Shown here piece after piece: positions 49,647-57,263 of a stretch of DNA of 64,000 nucleotides. A program made the position numbers and the translations under genes. The DNA is from Spirochaetia bacterium. GTDB lineage: Bacteria > Spirochaetota > Spirochaetia > Treponematales > Breznakiellaceae. The notes under the pieces were generated by a model. The model ran no database searches, had not been told where the DNA came from, and was given only the letters and a program-made list of their open reading frames with translations. Each line of letters begins with the position of its first letter. Within the stretch, counting starts at the first letter, position 1. The stretch is taken from contig BOAU01000002.1 of NCBI GenBank assembly GCA_026002025.1, positions 13,350-77,349 on the forward strand, written 5' to 3'.

Positions 49647-52600
49647 TTACGGTTCCCAATACAGCTTGGGGAACACCGAACCTGCCCCATCGATGCCGCC
49701 GACAAGGCCCGCAACCCAGCCCCCCAGCGACTTCCAGTACTTACCACTGCCGGAACCGTCACCAATGCCCCACTCGGTATGAGTACCCGTAGTGGGCCAC
49801 GCCGTGCTGGCGAACTTTGTCGCGCCGGTGTTGCTTGCAGGGGAGCCAATGCCGTAAGTAGGCGCATTGGCGCCGGGTCTATACAGCCAATAGCAAGCGG
49901 TGATGGGGCCGCCGGAGCCGTTCCTGCCGCTGATGCCGCCGACATAAGCAGTGCCCGACACGATGCCGGTGTTAGAGCAGGCGATAATGGTGTTGCCAGT
50001 GAAGTTGTTCCCGCAAATGCCACCTACATCAGAAGAACCCGACACGGTGCCGATGTTAGAGCAGGCAGTGATAATGGCGCTACGGCTGATGCCGCAGATG
50101 CCGCCTATTTGAGAAGCACCCGACACGGTGCCGGTGTTAGAGCAGGCGGTGATGGTGCTGCTGCCAGTAGAGTTGTTCCCGCAGATGCCGCCGACAGAGG
50201 AATAGCCTGACACGGAACCGGTGTTAGAGCAGGCGGTGATGGTGCTGCTGCCAGTAGAGTTGTTCCCGCAGATGCCGCCGACATAAGTACCACTACCTGA
50301 CACGGCACCGGCGTTAGAGCAAGCGGTGATGGTGCCAGTGTTGGTGCCGCAGATGCCGCCGACCATATCATTATAGTAAGTCACGGCACCGGTGTTAGAC
50401 ACAGTGCCGGTGTTAAAGCAGGCGGTGATGGTGCCAGTGTTGGTGCCGCAGATGCCGCCGGTTGCTACAGCGCCAGATAAAGTGGTCAACACGGTGCCAG
50501 CGTTAGAACAGCCGATGATGGTGCCCCAGTTTGCACTGCAAATGCCACCGACCGCAGCAGGACTCGACACGCTACTACCTGCATCGATATGTATATTCCG
50601 CAGAGACCCGCTTGAAAAGTAAAAAAGGCCGCTCGGTTCCCAACCAGTCTTTTCCGCATATAGATTCAATATAGTCTTATCATTGCCGTCAAAGGTGCCG
50701 GTGAATTGTGTTGTGTATGATGTTCCAATGGGAGTCCAATTCTGCTCTACTGGCTTTGGTCCGCCTGTGTTTGTCGTATTCCCCAACAGGTCCAGGTCGG
50801 CCTCCTGCACGTAGCTGCCGCCACGGGTTGTAGCATTGGTATTGATGAGCGCAAACTCGGCGTAGGTGTTGATGGGGCGATAGCCGTTGAAGGGTCCGCC
50901 GACTATGGGGTCTGGCAGTTTAAGTGCGTATGGGCTTGCAGTGTCAAAGAGAAGGGTAACAGGGATGCCATCATCCGCCCGCCGCCCAATCAGAATAGGG
51001 GTAGTCGGATAATTGGGAGCGGAAAAAGTGAAACTATAAAAAGTCTTGCTGTTCACCGGCAAGGTATACGCGCTGCCGTAAACAGGAATGGTTTCGGCGC
51101 TGCCATCGGTATACACAATATCAAGGGAGCCGGTAGCCCACCCGGCATACACGATGATGTCCGCAAACACCGGGGTTGACGCGGTAAACTTGGCGCCCAG
51201 CGTAACTCCGCCATCGGCTGATTTGTACCAACCAGCAAAAGTGTAGCCGGGTCTGGCGGGCTGTGTTGGCAGCGCGTCTATCGTGGTTGCCGGAACGGTC
51301 ACGGTCTTGCTTGCCGGACTTGCGTCAGTATCGCCACCGTTTTTGTCGAAGGTTACCGTGTAGGTATTCGCCATCCACTGGGCATACACGGTGATATCCC
51401 CCATCACCACAGTCGCCGCGGTAAACTCGGCGCCCAGCGTAACTCCGCCATCGGCTGATTCGTACCAGCCGCCGAAGGTGTACCCGGTTCTGGCAGGGTC
51501 CGTAGTGGGCAGTGATACGGTTCCGCCATAGGTGGTTGTATTGCTTGGCGGACTTGCGTCAGTATCGCCGCCATTTTTGTCGAAGGTCACCGTGTAGGTG
51601 TTAATGGTCCATTTGGCATACACGGTGATGTTCGCCGTCACCGGTGTCGTCTCGTCAAACACAGTTCCGCTGCCATCGGCCGCCGTGTACCAGCCAGCAA
51701 AGGTGTAGCCGGTTCTGGCAGGCTGTGTCGGCAGCGGGTTTACCGTCCCGCCGTCTGCAACAGATGCCGTCTGCGGGTCTGCTTCTGTACTGCCTGAATC
51801 GGTGTTGTTTTTGTTAAAGGTTACCGTGTAGTAGTTGGGCGGCGGGTTCCACCTGGCATATACGGTGATGTCCGCCCTCACCGGGGTTGACGCCGTAAAT
51901 TCTGTACCCCAATCGCCGCCGTCACCGTTTGCCGTCCACCAGCCCTCGAAGGTGTGGCCTGCCCAGGTGGGGTCCGTAGTGGGCAACGCGTCAATCCTGG
52001 TTGTCGGAACGGTCACGGTCTTGGTCGGGGGGCTTGCATCGGTATCGCCGCCGTTTTTGTCAAACCGTACCGTGTAGGCGCTTGCCGTCCACTGCGCGTA
52101 TACGGTAATGTTCGCCATCACCGATGTTGAGGTGTTAAACACGGTTCCGCCGCCATTTGCCGCCCTGTTCCAGCCGGTAAAGGTGTAGCCGGGTCTGGTG
52201 GGCGCAGCAGGCAGCGGGTCTATGGTACCGCCCTGCACGGCGGGCATCCTCTGCGGGTCTGCTTCCGTACTGCCTGAGTCGCTGTTGTTTTTATCAAAGG
52301 TTACCGTGTAGATGACAGGCGGTGGAGCCGTGCCAACGATAACGGTGACCATGTAGGTTTTGCTTATCCCGCCATCGCTTACGGTGTAGCGCACCGGGCC
52401 GGAGAAATTCATTGGCCCGGTCCTTGAGGGGCTCAGGGCCGCATTGGCGGGAAGGGTGGTAATGGCCGTGGTCATATTGGTCACATCGGTCCCGTTGGGT
52501 ACGTTGACGGTGATGGTCAATGCCGCCTGATCTATAACGCCAATGGCCGTTTCAGGAGCGGTGGTCTTAAAGGTCAGTATCGCCGGAGGCTGGGGGAGTT

Positions 52601-52721
52601 CTTCGCCGGGCTCCTCAACTGCCGGAGGCCAGTCTTCCTTCGGGATCAGCTCATGGATAAAATTATTGCACCCGGTCAGGAGAAGAATGGATATGAGCAG
52701 CAGGGCAATTCTGGTTTTCAT
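49647..52721 (-). CDS. Large surface lipoprotein with InlB-type and GLUG-type repeats
   Basis: 1024 residues. Lipobox LLLTGC with Cys at about 18. After a short Pro-rich stretch and a beta-rich Ig-like domain (about 45-130), five InlB B-repeat/Flg_new units of about 75-80 residues follow, each from YTVTFDKN-type to ITVYAQW-type. A beta-propeller-free linker precedes about eight GLUG-like units (VGGICGNN...ITACSNTGTVSG), covering roughly residues 730-960. Such proteins decorate the cell surface and mediate adhesion. Two of the GLUG codings are a perfect 66-bp repeat. It starts 4 bases inside the ompA-like gene end. Confidence 0.88.
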   Translation of the reverse strand: MKTRIALLLISILLLTGCNNFIHELIPKEDWPPAVEEPGEELPQPPAILTFKTTAPETAIGVIDQAALTITVNVPNGTDVTNMTTAITTLPANAALSPSRTGPMNFSGPVRYTVSDGGISKTYMVTVIVGTAPPPVIYTVTFDKNNSDSGSTEADPQRMPAVQGGTIDPLPAAPTRPGYTFTGWNRAANGGGTVFNTSTSVMANITVYAQWTASAYTVRFDKNGGDTDASPPTKTVTVPTTRIDALPTTDPTWAGHTFEGWWTANGDGGDWGTEFTASTPVRADITVYARWNPPPNYYTVTFNKNNTDSGSTEADPQTASVADGGTVNPLPTQPARTGYTFAGWYTAADGSGTVFDETTPVTANITVYAKWTINTYTVTFDKNGGDTDASPPSNTTTYGGTVSLPTTDPARTGYTFGGWYESADGGVTLGAEFTAATVVMGDITVYAQWMANTYTVTFDKNGGDTDASPASKTVTVPATTIDALPTQPARPGYTFAGWYKSADGGVTLGAKFTASTPVFADIIVYAGWATGSLDIVYTDGSAETIPVYGSAYTLPVNSKTFYSFTFSAPNYPTTPILIGRRADDGIPVTLLFDTASPYALKLPDPIVGGPFNGYRPINTYAEFALINTNATTRGGSYVQEADLDLLGNTTNTGGPKPVEQNWTPIGTSYTTQFTGTFDGNDKTILNLYAEKTGWEPSGLFYFSSGSLRNIHIDAGSSVSSPAAVGGICSANWGTIIGCSNAGTVLTTLSGAVATGGICGTNTGTITACFNTGTVSNTGAVTYYNDMVGGICGTNTGTITACSNAGAVSGSGTYVGGICGNNSTGSSTITACSNTGSVSGYSSVGGICGNNSTGSSTITACSNTGTVSGASQIGGICGISRSAIITACSNIGTVSGSSDVGGICGNNFTGNTIIACSNTGIVSGTAYVGGISGRNGSGGPITACYWLYRPGANAPTYGIGSPASNTGATKFASTAWPTTGTHTEWGIGDGSGSGKYWKSLGGWVAGLVGGIDGAGSVFPKLYWEP
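50131..50283. repeat. 66-bp perfect direct repeat, 87-bp period
   Basis: The 66-bp stretches at 50131-50196 and 50218-50283 are identical. The 87-bp period equals 29 codons, so unequal recombination could add or remove GLUG-like units in frame. Confidence 0.9.
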
Positions 52722-53818
52722 TGAAATAGACCCTTTTTCAATACCGTAATCTCTACCCGGCGGTTCCGGCGGCGGCCCACTTCGGTGGCGTTGTCCCCCA
52801 GGGGCTTCGTACCTCCCCAGCCCCGAATGTCAAAGCGCTCACGCGCTATGCCCCGCTGGACAAGGGCATCCACCATGCGCCGCGCCCGCAGCATGGACAG
52901 CTCCATATTACTTATCGGAGAGGGCGAGGGCACATCGGCCACATGGCCCTCTACCAGAAAACGACGGTCCGATGGGACCAGCTTCAGCGCGGCGGCTATC
53001 ATGTTCAGCCGGGGATATTCCACGGACAGAAACTGATCCGAATCGGAAACATAATGGATATTCCAGATGGTCATCATGACGCCCCGCATAATCTTGTCGA
53101 TGGCGATGTCCTCTTCATTTTTGAGCGCTTTCCTGAGATTGGAAAGTATCTCCAGGTCGCTCTTGTTCAAGGGCAGCCGGGGTTTAATGGTAATACCCGC
53201 CTCAAGGGCCGGGATAAAGATGGGCCAATCGGTTTCCGGGATCATGTCCACCCCGCCCCCGACATGGAGGCGGAGAAAGGGGGCATTTGGGATTTCCCAT
53301 ACCAGATTCAGGCGGGCGCCCGCCATCATATTTGTGGTAAAGGATTCCTGCATGTTACGGGGTCCCGGATGTATGACCGAATCGTGGATGGTTTTGTAGA
53401 ACACGGCGCCGAACCCCGCTTCCGGTTGTATCCCTAACCCCTTGGGAAGGGGAAAGGTATAGCCAAACTTAAAGAGCAGGGGAAACATGGTGAGATCCTC
53501 AACATATATCCGGTAGGGGTTTGCTCCCTCAAAATAAGATATGCCTGATTCCAGGGAAAAATCGAAGCGCCGCCATTCATATCCCAGGGCGGCCCGGAAC
53601 CCCGGCCAGGGCTTCAAAAAAATCGGAGCAGTAAATTCCGGGGAGTATGGATGGAAGTAATATTGCCCCGTCACCTTAATGGAAAAAGGCTGATCCACCC
53701 ATTCCGTTGTCTGTGCCCCGGCATGGGCCGGAAAGGCAAGGAACAGAACGGTTGCGGCCAGGCAGAAAAACAGGGGGGAGAATTTATACGGCGCTGCGGG
53801 TAAGCTTACCAAACTCAT
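52718..53818 (-). CDS. OmpA-family outer membrane protein
   Basis: 366 residues. A signal peptide (YKFSPLFFCLAATVLFLAFPAHAGA) leads to a beta-barrel-like part (FSIKVTGQYYFHPYSPEF, then GFRAALGYEWRRFDFSLE). The C-terminal OmpA domain follows: RRFLVEGHVADVPSP, SMLRARRMVDALVQRGI, GWGGTKPLGDN, NRRVEITVLKK, which binds peptidoglycan. It is upstream of and overlaps the lipoprotein gene by 4 bases, so the two surface proteins are probably made together. The peptidoglycan-binding Asp and Arg positions look conserved. Confidence 0.9.
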   Translation of the reverse strand: MSLVSLPAAPYKFSPLFFCLAATVLFLAFPAHAGAQTTEWVDQPFSIKVTGQYYFHPYSPEFTAPIFLKPWPGFRAALGYEWRRFDFSLESGISYFEGANPYRIYVEDLTMFPLLFKFGYTFPLPKGLGIQPEAGFGAVFYKTIHDSVIHPGPRNMQESFTTNMMAGARLNLVWEIPNAPFLRLHVGGGVDMIPETDWPIFIPALEAGITIKPRLPLNKSDLEILSNLRKALKNEEDIAIDKIMRGVMMTIWNIHYVSDSDQFLSVEYPRLNMIAAALKLVPSDRRFLVEGHVADVPSPSPISNMELSMLRARRMVDALVQRGIARERFDIRGWGGTKPLGDNATEVGRRRNRRVEITVLKKGLFQ

Positions 53819-53967
53819 TGGGGAAAATTATGGTCTCATTTTATGAAAAGTTCAATGATGCAGCGCCGGCGGGGAAATATACCTTCATCATAATTAATTT
53901 TTTTGCCGATAATGTGAATACAAAGGGAAGTCCGGCTTCTTGATTTTGTCATATTATGGAGAAAGAA

Positions 53968-54726
53968 ATGAAAAGAGTAGGTATGTTCTTGTTTGTTCTG
54001 GTATCAATTACCGCAATTAGTTTTGCCCAGACCGCTACGGAACCGGCGCCGCGGCCCGCGCCCGTACGGCCGGGACAGGCCGCAGCTCCGGCCGCACCGG
54101 CGGCGCAGACGAGTTCCGCAGCGGCCCTGCCGGCGGCCTTGCCGGCAAAAAAAACCAATTTGGACATAGAGATGAGCCTGGGCGTACCGGTGCATTTTAC
54201 CAATAATATAGATGGTCCCGCTGAAAATACCGTCAACGTTGCCACAGGGATAGGCCTTACTTATAATATTCTCTCCTGGCTGGGTATCAGTTTTGATGCG
54301 GATTTTGCCTTTGCACAGAATACCTCCTCGGTATCCTTAGCATCCAAGGCTTCCAATTTTTATTCGATATTCAGTACCAATGTTTTATTAGGTCCGATTT
54401 TTTATCTCTATGCTGATGATCATTTCAGGATTCCCCTGGCGGTTGACGTTCATTTTGGCTTTAACAAGGCGGACTACAGTGAAATCGGCGACCCGAACGG
54501 TAAAGTAGTCAGCCAGAGCATATCCCTCCTGGGGCCGGCCCTGCAGATTGGCCTTCAGTTTCATTTTTCAAAGGACTTCTATATTATGAGCCGCATCGCT
54601 GTTACCTGCGATATCGTTTCCTTTGGCACAAATAAAACCGGGGGGGTGGAATCTGATCGGGAGACCCCTGAAATGAGCGCTACCTGGGGAATTAAGCCCG
54701 TTCTTGGTGTGGGTCTGCGGCTCTGA
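53968..54726 (+). CDS. Exported beta-barrel-like protein
   Basis: 252 residues from the ATG at 53968. The signal peptide MKRVGMFLFVLVSITAISFA is followed by a Pro/Ala-rich linker (about residues 22-60), then a membrane-barrel-like domain (DIEMSLGVPVHFTNN, LTYNILSWLGISFDADFAF, LGPALQIGLQFHF). The last strand, LGVGLRL, ends in a hydrophobic residue pattern typical of outer-membrane barrels. No family name is certain. It is transcribed away from the ompA-like gene and leads into the sigI gene. Confidence 0.75.
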   Translation: MKRVGMFLFVLVSITAISFAQTATEPAPRPAPVRPGQAAAPAAPAAQTSSAAALPAALPAKKTNLDIEMSLGVPVHFTNNIDGPAENTVNVATGIGLTYNILSWLGISFDADFAFAQNTSSVSLASKASNFYSIFSTNVLLGPIFYLYADDHFRIPLAVDVHFGFNKADYSEIGDPNGKVVSQSISLLGPALQIGLQFHFSKDFYIMSRIAVTCDIVSFGTNKTGGVESDRETPEMSATWGIKPVLGVGLRL

Positions 54727-54727
54727 A

Positions 54728-55450
54728 TTGGAAGAACAGGTAGTCTCGCAAAGACAATTGGCCGCAGCGGTACAGCTTGCCAAAACGGATAAACATGCCC
54801 TTAATGCCCTGCTCCATGATTATATGCCCTTTATCAAAAAGTGCGTGTCCGGTGTTTTCTTCAAAGGACAATCAAAAGAGGACAACCTTACCGATGCCAT
54901 GCTTGCCTTTGCCCACAGCGTCCAAACATATAATCCCGAACATGGCGCGTTTATTCAGTATGCGGCGGTAGTAATCCGCAACCGCCTCATCGACAACGCC
55001 CGAAAAGAAATCGCCCTGCAAAAGCCCCTGTTTTCATTATCCGCCAGGGTAGATGAAAAAGATATAACCTGGGAAGCGGATACGGCGCGGCAGGTCTACA
55101 ACCGTGCGGAAGAGGAAAACAATTTACGATTTGAAATTGATGCCCTTAACACTGAATTTTCAGAATACGGCTTTTCGTGGGCGGCGCTGTTAAAAAACTG
55201 CCCCAAACAGGAACGTTCCCGCCGTATCTGCCAGCGCATTGCCGCAGCCGTGCGGGAAAATCCCGAACTGCTCGCCGGTATGCTCAAGACCCGTCAGCTT
55301 CCGGTAACGCGTCTTGCAGAAACCTTTCCCCGGAAGGCGCTGGAAAAATACCGTCAATATATTGTCTCGCTCATCATACTGGCTTCGGGGGATTATCCGT
55401 ATGTGTATTCTTTTGTCCCGCAATTTTTTACCGGGGAGGAAACTGTATGA
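54728..55450 (+). CDS. SigI-type RNA polymerase sigma factor
   Basis: 240 residues from a TTG at 54728; a GTG at 54707 or TTG at 54704 inside the previous gene's end are alternatives. Sigma-70 region 2 is visible in QSKEDNLTDAMLAFAHSVQTY, NPEHGAFIQYAAVVIRNRLID and NARKE, matching the sigma-I group of Firmicutes, with the typical F-I-x-K-x-V helix before it. The C-terminal half has no plain region 4 but the VTRLAETFPRKALEKYRQYIV block typical of SigI. It is partnered by the next gene. Such factors are uncommon outside Firmicutes. Confidence 0.83.
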   Translation: MEEQVVSQRQLAAAVQLAKTDKHALNALLHDYMPFIKKCVSGVFFKGQSKEDNLTDAMLAFAHSVQTYNPEHGAFIQYAAVVIRNRLIDNARKEIALQKPLFSLSARVDEKDITWEADTARQVYNRAEEENNLRFEIDALNTEFSEYGFSWAALLKNCPKQERSRRICQRIAAAVRENPELLAGMLKTRQLPVTRLAETFPRKALEKYRQYIVSLIILASGDYPYVYSFVPQFFTGEETV

Positions 55451-56103
55451 AAGGTGTCATTGTGCAGGTAGGGGAGCCGAAAAGCATCGCGCTCTTTAAC
55501 AATGGAAAAATCGGCGCGGTACCGACCCCCGCCGATTGCCGTGTGGGAATGGTGATTGACGTATCATATAACCGGAGAAAATTTATTTTCCTGGGTTTTT
55601 TTATTTTTTTTGTGCTTTTTGGCGTTTTGTTATCGGTGCGGTTTCTTTGTTTTTCACCAATAGGATATGTACAAATAATCTACGGCCAACAGGCGAATAA
55701 AACAGTATCCCTTGAACTTTCGTATAATTATTTTGAACGTGTAATAGGTGCAAAGCCGCTTAACACCTTTTCTGTCGCCCCCATAATGGATATGCGTATC
55801 AAGGGAAAATCTATCAATGACGCATACCGGACAATACTGGAAACATTGGACAGTTCCGAAACATTACGCTCGCAGAATTATATTACCGTGCGTGTCGCCC
55901 AGGACAATCTTGAAAAAGCAAGAAAAATTGAACAGGGTCTTGCGCTTTTGGCAGATACGAGCGGTAATTACAATAACCGCGGCATAACCTTTGAATTGTA
56001 TACGCTTGAATTATACCAAAAGACAGAGCCTGGTGCGTCCGCATTGCCGCAGGAAGAACGCAGCCCCTGGTACGGTGAACATCGCAGCGGTAGAAGAAAT
56101 TAA
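55447..56103 (+). CDS. RsgI-type anti-sigma factor
   Basis: 218 residues. Residues 1-42 (MKGVIVQVGEPKSIALFN, then VGMVIDVS) are an RsgI_N domain that binds the sigma factor inside the cell. A membrane segment (about 45-70) follows, then an exported part that opens with YVQIIYG...TVSLELSYNYFERVIGA, the juxtamembrane beta-domain of RsgI. RsgI proteins are cut at an Asn-Pro there; this protein has Thr-Val in that place, so self-cleavage may be lost. The extracellular region is short, without a carbohydrate-binding domain. The ATG overlaps the sigI stop. Confidence 0.8.
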   Translation: MKGVIVQVGEPKSIALFNNGKIGAVPTPADCRVGMVIDVSYNRRKFIFLGFFIFFVLFGVLLSVRFLCFSPIGYVQIIYGQQANKTVSLELSYNYFERVIGAKPLNTFSVAPIMDMRIKGKSINDAYRTILETLDSSETLRSQNYITVRVAQDNLEKARKIEQGLALLADTSGNYNNRGITFELYTLELYQKTEPGASALPQEERSPWYGEHRSGRRN

Positions 56104-56252
56104 TAAAAAATCATACCCCTACCCCCCCGTTTTGCGCCTTCCGTTTCCGTATCCTATTGTATAGACAGAGCGCAAAGGGGCTGCCGATGGCGCCCCGCTC
56201 TGCAGCTACTTTATGGATGTATGTTATGAAACATACGAAAGGGGGATTTTAT

Positions 56253-56834
56253 ATGAAACGGACAAAAATTGCAGGTTTCCTGGTTTTGCTGATGATTGCC
56301 GCCGGTACAAACGTTTTCGCACAGACGGCGAGTGATTTTACCGTATGGAAGCATCCGGGCGTGGCAAAGCATCCGACAACAGATTTCGGCACGGTCATTA
56401 CCGGTTATACCGGAAGCGCGCGGGCGGTAACTATTCCCGCAACGATTAATGGGTCGCCGGTAATCGGCATAGAAGATTATGCCTTTATGGGTAATACGAA
56501 CATTACATCCGTAATCATTCCCGATAGTGTAAAAAGCCTTGGGGATAATGTGTTCCAGAATTGTACCGCCCTTACCTCGGTAACGCTTCCTGCCTATCTT
56601 AAAAAAATAGATAACAGCGCATTTGCAGGATGCACTTCCCTCAGAACGGTTGCACTGCCCAATAGTGTAACTAAAATAGGTTTTCAAGCGTTCCAGGGAT
56701 GTACCAGCCTTGCCTCAATAACGGTTCCCAGCAGTGTAACTAAAATAGAAGATTGGGCGTTTATGTCCTGTCCGGCGCTTAATTCGGCTTCACAAACAGC
56801 AATACGGGCAAAGGGCTATAAGGGAACTTTTTAA
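56253..56834 (+). CDS. Exported BspA/TpLRR-type leucine-rich-repeat protein
   Basis: 193 residues from MKRTKIAG at 56253, with AAAGGGGG before it. The signal peptide ends at NVFAQ. About four LRR_5 units follow: SVIIPDSVKSLGDNVFQNC, SVTLPAYLKKIDNSAFAGC, TVALPNSVTKIGFQAFQGC, SITVPSSVTKIEDWAFMSC. These repeats occur in Treponema and Bacteroidetes surface proteins that bind host or bacterial partners. It follows the anti-sigma gene at 150 bp and may be one of the sigma factor's targets. Confidence 0.88.
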   Translation: MKRTKIAGFLVLLMIAAGTNVFAQTASDFTVWKHPGVAKHPTTDFGTVITGYTGSARAVTIPATINGSPVIGIEDYAFMGNTNITSVIIPDSVKSLGDNVFQNCTALTSVTLPAYLKKIDNSAFAGCTSLRTVALPNSVTKIGFQAFQGCTSLASITVPSSVTKIEDWAFMSCPALNSASQTAIRAKGYKGTF

Positions 56835-56861
56835 CTCTAATGGAATGGTAAGGAGTACCGT

Positions 56862-57263
56862 ATGAAAAAGTTGTCGGTGGTATTAATGATTTTAATAATG
56901 ACTGCGGCTGCGTCATTTGCCGCTGAAAAAAGCGGTGTGGTTTTACTGAAAACCGCTACCCTTGATAAAAAGGGCAACACGGAAATCCGTGTCTACCTTG
57001 ACACCACAGGCAACGGTGTAACGGATACGGTGCTTGGTTTTGAGAAAAAAGTTAAGCAATCCGAAACAACCCCTGTGTTACAGGAATTAGACACGCTTAT
57101 CAAAGAAGGTTCGCGTATTACCTTCGATGACGCGAACGCGAAAAAGCCGGATTTTACGCGCATCATTTGGCATGATTTGATTGCCATTGATAGTGTATCA
57201 ATGGCCCAAAGGTTTCCGAATATGTACTGGTTTCCCGCCGCTTTTAAAAACGCGGGAAACTAA
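56862..57263 (+). CDS. Small secreted protein of unknown function
   Basis: 133 residues. The signal peptide MKKLSVVLMILIMTAAASFA ends before AEKSG. The mature part has short beta strands (GNTEIRVYLDTTGNGVTDTV, VKQSETTPVLQEL) and no named domain. It is the last gene of this + strand run, and its stop overlaps the end of the radical SAM gene on the opposite strand by 4 bases. Probably an envelope or secreted factor. Confidence 0.75.
   Translation: MKKLSVVLMILIMTAAASFAAEKSGVVLLKTATLDKKGNTEIRVYLDTTGNGVTDTVLGFEKKVKQSETTPVLQELDTLIKEGSRITFDDANAKKPDFTRIIWHDLIAIDSVSMAQRFPNMYWFPAAFKNAGN

Noticed and set aside
49620..50210. + strand open frame across the repeat lipoprotein end
   Set aside because: Its product reflects repeated Ala/Gly/Asp codons of the GLUG units read backwards.
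50131..50460. CRISPR-like direct repeats
   Set aside because: The repeats lie within a coding frame, have an 87-bp period of whole codons and encode GLUG-like units; spacers are not unique.
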